A DNA stretch of 17,474 bases, taken from assembly GCA_964512165.1 (NCBI GenBank), contig CAZEHQ010000077.1, positions 1-17,474 of the forward strand, in the 5' to 3' direction. The stretch is from UBA8231 sp964512165. GTDB taxonomy: Bacteria; Latescibacterota; UBA2968; UBA8231. Position numbers and translations under genes: made by a program. Positions 1 to 8,535 of the stretch are shown here, piece after piece. The notes below the pieces were generated by a model that saw nothing but the letters and a program-made list of their open reading frames with translations, did not search any database and was not told the DNA's origin. Position 1 is the stretch's first letter. Every line of letters starts with the position of its first letter.

Positions 1-662
1 TGATCGCCATCCTGATCCTGACCCAGGTGCTGACCCAGCACTCCGACCCCAGGCTGGAGGCCCTGGCCGACCGTGTCCTCGACGGCATCGTCAACCGTTT
101 CTGGAACCCGGAGTACCAGCTCACCAACGAAGCCCTGAACCACGACTACGAGCGCCCCGACGACGACAACGAGGACTTCATCTACCTCGGTCACGCCATC
201 GAGACCCTGTGGATGGTGATGCCCGAGGCGATGCGGCGCCGCGACCGGGAGCTCTTCGATCTCGCCGCCGAGCGCTTCCGCCGGCACATGGAGGTGGCCT
301 GGGACGACGTCTACGGCGGCTTCTTCCGCGCCCTGGAGATCCACGGCTCCTTCACCTTCGACAAGGTCCTGTGGCTCCAGGAGGAGGTCCTGATCGGCAA
401 CGCCATCCTGATGGAGCACACGGCGCTGGAATGGCCCCGGGAGTGGTTCGCGCGGACCTACGAGTACGTGCAGGACCGGTTCTACCTGGGGCCCCACGGC
501 TACCGGACCTTCACACGGGGCGGCGACCGCAAGGTGACCTTCACCTCCGGCACGTCCCGCGCCGACATCTACCACCACCCCCGCCACCTGATGCGCAACC
601 TCCTCGCCTTCCGGCGGATGGCCGACAGAGGCGGCGAGGTCTCCGGCTTCTGGGCGCAGTGA
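1..662 (+). CDS. AGE-family (N-acylglucosamine 2-epimerase-like) epimerase, C-terminal part
   Basis: The reading frame is open from base 3 with no stop upstream, so the gene starts outside the window and only about 219 C-terminal residues are seen. The family folds as an (alpha/alpha)6 barrel and epimerises or isomerises sugars such as N-acylglucosamines or cellobiose. Visible hallmarks are the GHAIETLWM motif, which carries a His conserved in AGE enzymes, the DDVYGGFF segment and the KVLWLQEEVLIG helix. It closely resembles the broken gene at 2686-4015, which allows residue-by-residue comparison. The next gene starts 10 nt after the stop, so the two are probably co-transcribed. Family assignment is firm; substrate and presence of a signal peptide cannot be judged because the N-terminus is missing. 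Confidence 0.85.
   Translation, partial: IAILILTQVLTQHSDPRLEALADRVLDGIVNRFWNPEYQLTNEALNHDYERPDDDNEDFIYLGHAIETLWMVMPEAMRRRDRELFDLAAERFRRHMEVAWDDVYGGFFRALEIHGSFTFDKVLWLQEEVLIGNAILMEHTALEWPREWFARTYEYVQDRFYLGPHGYRTFTRGGDRKVTFTSGTSRADIYHHPRHLMRNLLAFRRMADRGGEVSGFWAQ
264..398 (+). repeat. Inverted repeat copy 1 (within AGE gene 1)
   Basis: This 135-bp stretch matches the reverse complement of 2947-3081 at 127 of 135 positions by eye, without gaps. Both copies lie in the conserved core of the two AGE genes, from AAER to EEVLIG. Because the genes point in opposite directions, the copies form a long inverted repeat around the transporter gene. Recent duplication or gene conversion would explain the high identity. 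Confidence 0.8.
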
Positions 663-672
663 GCCCCGCCGG

Positions 673-2643
673 ATGACCGGACCGGCCCCGGCCGCGGCGG
701 GAACGAAGTCCTCCGGCGTCACCCTCCGGGCTTTCCTCACCGGCCTGGTCTGCTCGGCCCTCGTGGCCGGGGGGACCCAGTACGGCGAGATCTTCCTGCG
801 CAGCTCCCGCATGTCCGACGACTTCAGCACCGGGGGCGCCCTGTTCGTGTTCTTCTTCCTGGTGGCCGCCGTCAACGTGGTCCTCAAGCTCCTCGGCCCG
901 AGGGTGGCCTTCCGTCCGGCGGAGCTGATCCTCGTCTACGTGATGATGATGACGTCGTGCGCGGTCACGGGGATGGGGCTGACCCACTACCAGATCCCGC
1001 TGATGGCCACCCTCCCCTACTTCGCCACCCCGGAGAACGACTGGGCCAACCTGGTGGCCCCCTTCGTCCGCGGCTGGATGGTGGTCGAGGATCCCCTGGC
1101 CGCCAAGCACTTCTTCGAGGGCCTGCCCGAGGGCGCTTCCATTCCCTGGGGCCTGTGGCTGCGGCCCCTGGCGTACTGGAGCGTGTTCTTCGCCGCCTTC
1201 TACTTCGCCATGGTCGCCCTCATGGTGATCCTGCGGAAGCAGTGGATCGAGAACGAGAGGCTCATCTACCCGATCGTCCGGGCTCCCCTGGACATGATCG
1301 GGCAACAGCGAGGCGGGCTGTTGTCGAGCTTCTTCAGGAATCCCCTCATGTGGCTGGGCTTCGCCGTGGCCTCCATCGTCACTTCCTCCATCGGTCTCCA
1401 CGAGTACTACGACTTCATCCCCTCCCTCAACGTGCTCTACCCCGGCATCACCCTGCCCATGCTCCGGGAATCGATCCAGCTGCGGTTCATGATCAGCTTC
1501 CCGGTCCTCGGCTTCGCCTACCTGATCAACCAGGACGTGGCCTTCGGGCTCTGGTTCCTCGACGTCCTCGCCAAGGTCCTGAACGGGGTCTTCAACACGG
1601 TGGGCGTCTACCTGCGGCTTCGCGTCAACCACTACGGCGGCAGCTCGGGGATCTTCTCCTCCACCGCCATCGGCGCCATGGTGACCCTAGTCCTCTACGG
1701 AGCCTGGGTCGCCCGGGGCCACCTGAAAGACGTGGTGCGCAAAGCCTTCACCCGCGCCCCCGACGTGGACGACTCCGGCGAGATCCTCTCCTACCGCAAC
1801 GCCGTCCTCGGCCTGCTGCTCTCGGCGGCGGTCATGCTCCTGTGGCTGAGCGCCGCCGGCCTGCCGGTGTGGGCGGGGGTGCTGTTCCTGTTCATCGCCT
1901 TCGTCATCTTCATCGCCATCACGCGGATCGTCGTCGAGGGCGGCATGGCGGCCTGCCGGGCGCCCCTCATCGCCCCGAACTTCATGCTCTACGCCGTGGG
2001 CACGCCCTCCCTCGGAGCGCAGGGGGTGACGGCCCTGGGCTACACCTACGGCTGGTCCTCCGACATCCGCACCTTCCTCATGGCCTCCATCGCCAACGGC
2101 CTGAAGCTTCTCGACGACGCCCGCTTCGGCGGCAGCAAGCGCCTCGTCTTCGGCTGCGTCTTCGCATCCCTGGCGGTCTCCCTCGTCGTCTCCTTCGGGC
2201 TCATGCTGCACCTCGCCTACGACGTGGGGGGCGTCAACATCCACTCCTGGTTCTGCCTGGGGGCGAACCTGCTGCCCTTCAACCTGGTCTCCACGGTGGT
2301 CAGCCGGCCCATCGACCTGACCTGGGGGATGTGGATGAACATGGGCTTCGGGGCCTCGGCCATGGGGCTGCTGACCTTCCTGCGCTACAAGTACCTGTGG
2401 TGGCCCCTCCACCCGCTGGGGCTGGCCGTCGCCGGCAGCCGGGTGATGGACTGGACGTGGTTCAGCATCTTCCTGGCCTGGCTGGTGAAGATCATCGTCC
2501 TGCACTACGGCGGGCCGAGGATGTTCCGCGCCCTGCGGCCCTTCTTCCTCGGCCTCGTGCTCGGTCAGTTCGTCTCGGTCGGCGTTTGGACCCTGATCGA
2601 CGCCTTCACGGGCATGACCGACAACATGATCTTCGTGATCTGA
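673..2643 (+). CDS. DUF6785/DUF6784-type polytopic membrane protein (OPT-transporter-like)
   Basis: A 656-residue integral membrane protein with well over ten hydrophobic segments spread along its length (for example GALFVFFFLVAAVNVVLKLL near residues 54-73). It ends with a block containing DWTWFSIFLAWLVK and PFFLGLVLGQF that I recognise as the conserved C-terminal part of DUF6785/DUF6784 proteins, a group with the look of oligopeptide-transporter (OPT) superfamily carriers. No biochemical function is established to my knowledge; a role as secondary carrier of a peptide or sugar conjugate is inference. The ATG lies 10 nt after the AGE stop with only a weak Shine-Dalgarno sequence, so translation is probably coupled to the AGE gene. 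It is convergent with the AGE gene at 2686-4015. The frame is intact. Confidence 0.75.
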   Translation: MTGPAPAAAGTKSSGVTLRAFLTGLVCSALVAGGTQYGEIFLRSSRMSDDFSTGGALFVFFFLVAAVNVVLKLLGPRVAFRPAELILVYVMMMTSCAVTGMGLTHYQIPLMATLPYFATPENDWANLVAPFVRGWMVVEDPLAAKHFFEGLPEGASIPWGLWLRPLAYWSVFFAAFYFAMVALMVILRKQWIENERLIYPIVRAPLDMIGQQRGGLLSSFFRNPLMWLGFAVASIVTSSIGLHEYYDFIPSLNVLYPGITLPMLRESIQLRFMISFPVLGFAYLINQDVAFGLWFLDVLAKVLNGVFNTVGVYLRLRVNHYGGSSGIFSSTAIGAMVTLVLYGAWVARGHLKDVVRKAFTRAPDVDDSGEILSYRNAVLGLLLSAAVMLLWLSAAGLPVWAGVLFLFIAFVIFIAITRIVVEGGMAACRAPLIAPNFMLYAVGTPSLGAQGVTALGYTYGWSSDIRTFLMASIANGLKLLDDARFGGSKRLVFGCVFASLAVSLVVSFGLMLHLAYDVGGVNIHSWFCLGANLLPFNLVSTVVSRPIDLTWGMWMNMGFGASAMGLLTFLRYKYLWWPLHPLGLAVAGSRVMDWTWFSIFLAWLVKIIVLHYGGPRMFRALRPFFLGLVLGQFVSVGVWTLIDAFTGMTDNMIFVI

Positions 2644-2644
2644 G

Positions 2645-2677
2645 CCGCCCCGGGAGGGCCGGCTCACCCTCGGGCGG
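2645..2677. terminator. Imperfect hairpin between convergent genes, candidate bidirectional terminator
   Basis: CCGCCC (2645-2650) and GAGGG (2654-2658) pair with CCCTC (2667-2671) and GGGCGG (2672-2677), giving 11 base pairs with a CGG bulge and an 8-nt loop. It lies in the 42-nt gap between the stops of two convergent genes. There is no T-run on either side, so it is not a canonical intrinsic terminator; the call rests on position and pairing. Confidence 0.45.
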
Positions 2678-2685
2678 ACGCCCCT

Positions 2686-4015
2686 CTACTGCCAGACGTT
2701 GCTCACCCTGCCGCCGCGCTCGATCATGCGGTCGAGGGCGAGGAGGTTGAGGGCCAGGTGGCGGGGGTGGTGGTAGTTGCCCTTGCGCGAGGTGTGGGGA
2801 CGGAAGGTGACCTTGCGGTCCCCCCCCATGATCCACATGGGATAGCCGTGGGGCTTCAGCGGGTACTTCTCCTGCACGTAGCGGAAGGTGCGGCCGAACC
2901 ACCGGTCGGGCCACTCGAGGTCGGTGTGCTCCAGGAGGATCATCGCGCCGATGAGAACCTCCTCCTGCAGCCACAGGACCTTGTCGAAGGTGAAGGAGCC
3001 GTGGACCTCCATGGCGCGGAAGAAGCCGCCGTAGACGTCGTCCCAGGCGACCTCCATGTGCCGCCGGAGGCGCTCGGCGGCCTCGTCGAAGAGGGCCCGG
3101 TCCCCCCGGCGCAGCGCCTCGTGGAGGATCATCCAGAAGGTCTCGATGGCGTGGCCGAGGTAGATGTAGTCCTCGTTGTCGTCGTCGGGGCGCTCGTAGT
3201 CGTGGTTCAGGGCCTCGTTGTTGAGGCGGTACTCGGGGTTCCAGAACTTCCACCGCGTGGGCCAGCCGCGCCTCCAGCTTCGGGTCGGCGCGCTTCTGCA
3301 GCAGCTGGGTCAGCAGCACGATGGTGACCATCTCGAAGCCCTGGATGCGCATCCCGGGATAGCTCACCGGCAGGTAGCCCTGCCCCACGTCCCGCCGGGG
3401 ATCGTCGTACAGCTTCGCCCCCTTCCAGAAGCTCTCGATGGCCAGCTCCATCGACTCCTCGTCGCCGGCGGCCTTGGCGTACTCCTGGAGCCCCTCGGCG
3501 ATGAACAGGGCGGTGTAGCCCATGCGGTCGGCGCCGCCCATGTGGCCGCCCTCGCGGTCGAGGGCGCGGACCCAGTTGCCGTCGGCGTCCATGCCGTGGC
3601 GGAGGATGAAGTCGCGGGTCTTGCGCGCCATCTCCAGGTGGATCTCGCCGCCGAAGTGGTTGTAGACGAAGGCGTGGGTCCACATCCCCCGGCCCTGGTA
3701 CCACATGTACTTGTCGGTGTTCACCTGGCGGCCGTCGTGGTCGACGGCGCACATGAAGCCGCCCAGCTCGAAGTCGAAGCCGCTCCGCTCCCAGAAGGGC
3801 AGGTAGTCGTCGAAGAGGTCGCTGCGGTACTGCTCGCGGAGGGCCTCCAGGCCCATGCCGGCGATCCGCGAGCGGATGGCGGGGCCTGAGCCGCCCGTCT
3901 GCGGCTGCGCCGGCGGGTCTGCAGGTTCCTCGGCGGCGGCCTCCGCCTCCAGGACCGGGGCGAGATCGGCCACCGGCGCGAGGATCAGGCCTTTGAGGAG
4001 GTCGCGTCGCTTCAT
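2686..4015 (-). pseudogene. Tat-leader AGE-family epimerase, frameshifted by a short deletion
   Basis: Read from an ATG at 4015, with GGAG 8 nt upstream, the protein begins MKRRDLLKGLILAP, a twin-arginine-like leader with a weak hydrophobic core, followed by a linker and the AGE barrel (from about residue 45). The frame holds through DPKLEARLAHAV, then breaks near 3250-3262; the rest (RWKFWNPEY to VSNVWQ) continues in another frame to the TAG at 2686-2688. From the DP pair to the FWNPEY motif there are 34 nt here but 48 nt in the first AGE gene, so 14 nt are missing, not one base. The GHAIETFWM motif and all of the C-terminal part are otherwise well conserved, arguing for a very recent lesion or an assembly error. 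If intact it would be an unusual exported AGE enzyme. It lies 190 nt downstream of the M28 gene on the same strand. Confidence 0.75.
2947..3081 (-). repeat. Inverted repeat copy 2 (within AGE gene 2)
   Basis: Partner of 264-398, on the opposite strand; 8 mismatches in 135 positions, several of them silent. The two copies bracket about 2.5 kb that includes the whole DUF6785 gene, so recombination between them would invert that gene. Confidence 0.8.
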
Positions 4016-4092
4016 GGCGCTGTCTCCGGGTCGGAAGGGCGGATCCCCGGGCATGGTACAGCGGCGGCCGGCGATCATCAACGGGAACCCGA

Positions 4093-4109
4093 ATCGCGGC
4101 TTCCGCGAT
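4093..4109 (-). other. Perfect hairpin in the M28-AGE intergenic gap
   Basis: ATCGCGG (4093-4099) pairs perfectly with CCGCGAT (4103-4109) around a 3-nt loop. It sits in the 190-nt gap (4016-4205) between the M28 stop and the AGE start, both on the minus strand. It could be a transcription attenuator or an mRNA stability element between two genes of one operon. No T-run follows in the direction of transcription. Nothing else was recognised in this gap except the AGE Shine-Dalgarno sequence. Confidence 0.35.
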
Positions 4110-4205
4110 CCGGCCCCCGGTCGTGGGCGCGCCAACATCGAGGGCTGCCCCACTGCGGGCGGCTGCGCGACCTGGCCTCCCGGAGGCGGGGCGGCAGGCC
4201 CCGAT

Positions 4206-5459
4206 CTACAGCGTCTGGATCCTCCGCAGGTACTCGTCGAAGACGAGGAAGCTGTTCTCCACGCAGTCGAGGGGCACCGTGTCGGCCGTGTCCTCGGGGC
4301 GATGCCACAGGGGCAGCTGGTCCTCGTCGTAGCCCCGGCTGTTGAGGTCGAGGGTGCGCGCCCCGGCGTCGCTGAAGATCCGGGCCTCGCCGCGGATGAA
4401 GTCCTGGTACTCGAAGGCGATCGGATAGGCCGGGTCGAACCGGTTGTGGGGGCGCAGGTCGCCATGGATGGCGTCCATGACCCGCACCAGCTCGGCGTCG
4501 TCGGTGTGCACGTAGAGGTTGGGGCCGTAGGTGAGGGAGTCGAAGTTCACGCAGAAGCGGATGCGGTCGAGGGTGCCCTCGGCCTTCCTTCGGGCGGCGT
4601 AGTGCAGGGCCCCGAGCAGGTTGTACTCCTCGGCGCCGGTGCCCATGAAGGTCAGGGTGCGCCGCGGACGGGACCCCGAGGCGGCGTGGGCGAGCATGAG
4701 CACCACGATCAGGGAGGCGGTGTTGTCGTTGGCCCCCTGGGTGTTGTACTGCGTGTCGGCGTGGGCGAAGACGAGGATCTCCTCCTCGGTCTGGCCGGGG
4801 AGGGTGCCGACGATGTTGCAGGTGCGGGCGCCGGGGACGAACTCCGCCTTGAAGTGCAGGCGCGCCCGCGCTCCTTCGGCGGCGGCCTGCTCGAGGAAGG
4901 CCACGTCCTGCTTGCCGACGCACACCCGGGGGACGGCGGCGCTTTCGTGGTCGGGGGACATGGCCCCCGTCACGGCCCGCCCGTAGGCGCTGATCGTCAC
5001 GTGGGCCGCCGCCGCGCCCGACGCGGGATCGACGATGGCGAAGGGGGCGGCGCCCTCCCCTTCCTGCGCCTTCAGGACGCCGCGGGCCCCCTGTTCCGGG
5101 GGCCAGGCGCTGCCGAAGGCGGGGTAGCACTCCAAACTGCGGCCGCCGCAGTAGAACACGGGCTCCTCCACCAGGCGCCAGCCGCGGAACTCGAACCAGT
5201 CCAGCTCGGTGTGCGGCACGGCCAGGGCCAGCTCCCGGCGGATCAGCTCGGCGGACAGGTCGTAGTCCTCGCTGCCGGCGTAGCGCGGTCCGAACCCCGT
5301 GCACAGCAGGTCGAGCATGCGCGCCAGGTAGCGGGCCCGGGCCTCCGGCGTGGCCACGAGGTGGCGGCTGTCGAGGGCGGCCGCCAGCAGCGGCAGAGGA
5401 CCGAAGGCCGAGGCGGCCAGCGAGCTTCCGAGGGCGCCGAGGAAATGCCGCCGTCTCAT
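4206..5459 (-). CDS. Tat-exported M28-family zinc aminopeptidase/carboxypeptidase-like protein
   Basis: A 417-residue protein starting MRRRHFLGALGSS, a good twin-arginine signal (RRxFLG) with a cleavable core ending near AAA (residues 26-28). The M28 fold is shown by its co-catalytic zinc ligands: HAD at H233 and D235, D245 in GANDNTAS, the catalytic Glu pair E277-E278 in GAEEYNLLGA, D307 in NFDSLTYG and H386 in LWHRPEDT. The region between the leader and the catalytic domain (about 100-205) is long, as in members with an inserted domain. It probably acts outside the cytoplasmic membrane, trimming peptides or N-acyl amino acids. The ATG is supported by AGGAG 7 nt upstream. It is divergent from a peptide ABC transporter, which fits a hydrolyse-and-import role, and it has a second-copy relative at 13185-14318. 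Confidence 0.88.
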   Translation of the reverse strand: MRRRHFLGALGSSLAASAFGPLPLLAAALDSRHLVATPEARARYLARMLDLLCTGFGPRYAGSEDYDLSAELIRRELALAVPHTELDWFEFRGWRLVEEPVFYCGGRSLECYPAFGSAWPPEQGARGVLKAQEGEGAAPFAIVDPASGAAAAHVTISAYGRAVTGAMSPDHESAAVPRVCVGKQDVAFLEQAAAEGARARLHFKAEFVPGARTCNIVGTLPGQTEEEILVFAHADTQYNTQGANDNTASLIVVLMLAHAASGSRPRRTLTFMGTGAEEYNLLGALHYAARRKAEGTLDRIRFCVNFDSLTYGPNLYVHTDDAELVRVMDAIHGDLRPHNRFDPAYPIAFEYQDFIRGEARIFSDAGARTLDLNSRGYDEDQLPLWHRPEDTADTVPLDCVENSFLVFDEYLRRIQTL

Positions 5460-5610
5460 GGGCTGGCTCCTGTGAGGATGGGGTGGGCGGCGATCAAGCT
5501 CGCGCGGCGCGGCGGCCGGTGCAAGCGCGGCAGAACCGGACCGTCACGGGCACGCCCCCCATCCTCTGCTATGTTCACTCGATCCGGTCTTCATCGCGGG
5601 AGAGGTCCAC
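5460..5610. promoter_or_regulatory. Divergent intergenic region likely holding promoters for M28 and the ABC operon
   Basis: This 151-nt region separates two divergent translation starts, so promoters for both directions are expected here. Visible sites are the Shine-Dalgarno of the M28 gene (AGGAG, minus strand), GGGAGAGG just before the TTG start at 5611, and a -10-like TATGTT at 5570-5575 on the plus strand without a convincing -35. No operator palindrome was recognised. Confidence 0.5.
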
Positions 5611-7543
5611 TTGCCGTTGAGCCCTTCGCAGAGATGGCGCGGGAGACGCCTGTTCGGGGCGCTGCGGATGTGCCTGCCGGCCATCGTATGCCTCCTGGCG
5701 CCGGCGCCGGAGGCCGGGGCGATCGCCTACCGCCAGGCGCCCATGCTCGAGGAGGCGGTCCGGCGTGGAGAGCTGCCGCCGCTGCCCGAGCGCCTGCCCC
5801 CGGAGCCGATGGTGGTGACGCCGGCCCGCGAGATCGGCCGCTACGGCGGCACCTGGCACCGCATGATGCGCGGCTCCAGCGACTTCCACGCCTACAGCCG
5901 CTGCGTCTACGAGCAGATGGTGCGCTGGCGGACCACCGAGGGCGGCGGCCTCGAAGTCGGCCCGGGGCTCGTGCAGCGCTGGGAGTTCGCCGACGGCGAC
6001 CGCACCCTGCGCCTGCACCTGCGCCGCGGCCTGCGCTGGTCCGACGGCCATCCGTTCTCGGCCGGCGACGTCCTGTTCTGGTGGCAGAAGATCGCCGGAG
6101 ACCCCAACCTCAGCGGCACCGTGCCGCGCTACTGGACCCCCGACGACGAGCCCATGGAGCTGGCCCGCATCGACAGCTTCACCGTGGAGCTGCGCTTCGC
6201 CAGGCCCTACCCGCTGGCGGTGAAGTATCTCGCCTTCAAGGGCAACCAGTGGCCCCTGGTCTTCGAGCGCGCCGGGTTCTACGCCCCGCGCCACTACCTC
6301 GAGCCCTGGCTGCCGGCGGAGGGCGCCGAGGACCTGGCCGGGTACTCCCTCTTCGAGCAGAAGGCCAACGACTTCAACCCCGAGCGCCCGGTCATGTCGG
6401 CCTGGCGCGTGATCGAGTGGGAGCCGGGGAGCCACCTGCTGGCCGAGCGCAACCCTTACTACTGGAAGGTCGACCCGGCGGGCAACCAGCTCCCCTACCT
6501 CGACCGCATCCGCATGGAGATCTTCCTCAACCGGGAGATGATCAACTTCCGGGCGGTCACCGGCGCCCTGCAGATGCAGCTGCGCCACTTCAACCGCGAG
6601 GACCTGCCCCTGCTGCGCTCCTTCACCGAGGAGCGCGGCTACCGCATCATCGAGTACGACGCCCCCGGCATCCGCGGGATCATGCCCAACCTGGAGTACC
6701 CCGGCGATCCCGTGGTCCGCGGGCTGCTGAAGAACCGCCACCTGCGCATCGCCCTGTCCCTGGCCATCGACCGGGAGCTGATCAACCGACTGTGCTACGG
6801 CGGCTCGGGGCGGATCACGCCCATGGCCCTGCACCCCTCGGCGCCGGACTACGTGGAGGTGCCGGAGGCGCCGGACCACACCCGCTACGACCCGGAGCGC
6901 GCCCGGGCCCTGCTCGACTCGATCGGCCTCGACCGCCGCGACGCCGACGGCTTCCGCCTGGGGCCCGACGGCGAGCGGGTGAGCCTGATCCTCGAGCTCA
7001 TGGTCGTCGAGGGGCCCGACATGGACGCCGTGGAGATCGTGCGCTCCCAGTGGGAGGAGGTGGGGATCCAGACGGCCCTCAAGCCGGAGGAGAGGACCCT
7101 CTACCACCAGCGGGTCACGCAGAACGGCGAGCACATGATCGGCATCGTCGGCGCCGAGGCGACCTTCCCGCTGCTGAGCTCGCCGCGCTGGTTCGCCACC
7201 AGCCTGTGGGCCGAGTGGGCCCACCACTGGGCGCGCTGGTACCTCAGCGAAGGCCGACGCGGCGCCGAGCCGCCGCCGGAGGTGGCGCCTGCAGGAGATC
7301 CAGGGCATCCTGTCGGTCACCGTGGACCGCGGCGAGCGGCAGCGGCTGTGGCGCGAGGTGATCCGCAACCACGCCGAGAACATGTGGGTCATCCCGCTGG
7401 TGACCCAGGGATCGCAGATCGGCGTGCTCAGCGACGACTTCGGCAACGTCCCCGAGCGCGCCATCTCCTCCTGGGTCACCATGACCCCGGGCTACCTCAG
7501 CCCCGAGACCTTCTTCAGCCGCGGCGGCGGCGCCGGGCGCCGA
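5611..7543 (+). CDS. Opp/Dpp-type ABC transporter substrate-binding protein (SBP family 5), frameshifted
   Basis: The TTG at 5611, preceded by GGGAGAGG, opens a frame with an Arg-rich n-region and a hydrophobic core (about residues 17-30), a Sec-type signal for a periplasmic or lipid-surface binding protein. SBP family 5 features follow: LRLHLRRGLRWSDGHPFSAGD (about 133-153) and ALSLAIDRELINRL (about 380-395). The frame shifts near 7277-7283 in GTGGCGCCTGCAG, where one extra C or two missing bases would restore continuity; the continuation LQEIQGILSV to YLSPETFF is in frame 2. No stop then occurs before the permease; CGA at 7541-7543 sits where a TGA would be expected, so I end the gene there. 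Repaired length would be about 643 residues, usual for the subfamily. It binds the transported peptide-like ligand. Confidence 0.8.
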
Positions 7544-7552
7544 GGGCGGACC

Positions 7553-8535
7553 ATGGCGACCTACATCCTGCGGCGGCTGCTGCGCCTGGTGCCGACCCTG
7601 TTCGTGATCTCCGTCCTGACCTTCGTCGTCATCCAGCTGCCCCCGGGCGACTTCTTCGACTCCCTGCAGGCGCAGCTGGCCGAGAGCGAGTCCCGCGCCG
7701 ACCAGCAGGCCTTCGACGCCCTGCGCCGGCAGTACCACCTCGACGAACCCTTGTGGAAGCAATACCTCTACTGGATCGGCGGCTGCCTGCGGGGGGACTT
7801 CGGCTACTCCTTCGAGTGGCGCCGGCCGTGGCCGACCTCATCGGCGAGCGCCTCGGCCTGACCTTCGTCATGTCCCTCGGGTCGCTGCTGTTCATGTGGG
7901 CCGTGGCCATCCCCATCGGCATCTACTCGGCCCGCCACCGCCTCTCGGCGGGCGACTACGGCCTCACCTTCGTCGCCTTCATCGGCCTCTGCGTCCCCAA
8001 CTTCGTCATCGCCCTGGTGGCCATGTACGCCTCCGTGTTCTGGTTCGGGGGCAGCGCCGGCGGACTGTTCTCGCCGGAGTACAAGTACGCCTCGTGGAGC
8101 GCGGGGCGGGTGCTGGACCTGCTGCGCCACCTGTGGATCCCGGTGGTCGTCATCGGCGCCGCCGGCACGGCGACGATGATGCGGCTCATGCGCACGAGCA
8201 TGCTCGACGTCCTCGGCCGCCCCTACATCACCACGGCCCGCGCCAAGGGCCTGGCCGAGCGCTGGGTGATCTACAAGTACGCCGTGCGCGTCGCCATCAA
8301 CCCCATGATCAGCATCATGGGCCTGCAGATCCCGCAGCTGGTCTCGGGCTCGATCATCGTCTCCATCGTCCTGGGGCTGCCGACCACGGGCCCCCTGTTC
8401 TACCGAGCCCTGGAGACGCAGGACAAGTACCTGGCCGGCACCTTCCTCATGCTGCTGGCGGTGCTGCTGCTGCTGGGCAACCTGGTGGCCGACATCCTCC
8501 TGGCCCTCGTCGACCCGAGGATCCGCCTTGAGTGA
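7553..8535 (+). CDS. Opp/Dpp-type ABC transporter permease B, single-base frameshift
   Basis: The ATG at 7553, with GAGGG 6-8 nt upstream, opens with MATYILRRLLRLVPTLFVIS, the typical first helix of DppB/OppB permeases, followed by the periplasmic loop LRRQYHLDEPLWKQYLYWI. At about 7829 (CCGTGGCC) one G appears to be missing; adding it gives RRPVADLIGERLGLTFVMS and a continuous 327-residue protein ending at the TGA at 8533-8535. The later part shows the BPD_transp_1 fold with the cytoplasmic EAA-type loop ITTARAKGLAERWVIYKYAVR that contacts the ATPase. The error lies in a G/C run, so a sequencing error is the simplest reading. Its stop overlaps the next start by 8 nt. Confidence 0.83.

Noticed and set aside
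541..1632. Minus-strand open frame antisense to the DUF6785 gene
   Set aside because: Composition rich in His, Asp, Glu and Gly is the usual mirror of a GC-rich membrane protein; no start signal or motif.
3855..7361. A very long plus-strand open frame (over 1,100 codons) across several genes
   Set aside because: It runs antisense through the M28 gene and out of frame through the binding-protein gene, is rich in Arg, Pro, Gly and Ala, and has no domain. High GC removes stops.
7270..7835. Programmed ribosomal frameshifting in the transporter genes
   Set aside because: No slippery heptamer or stimulatory structure is evident at either site, and such control is not known for Opp/Dpp genes. Sequence error or decay is simpler.
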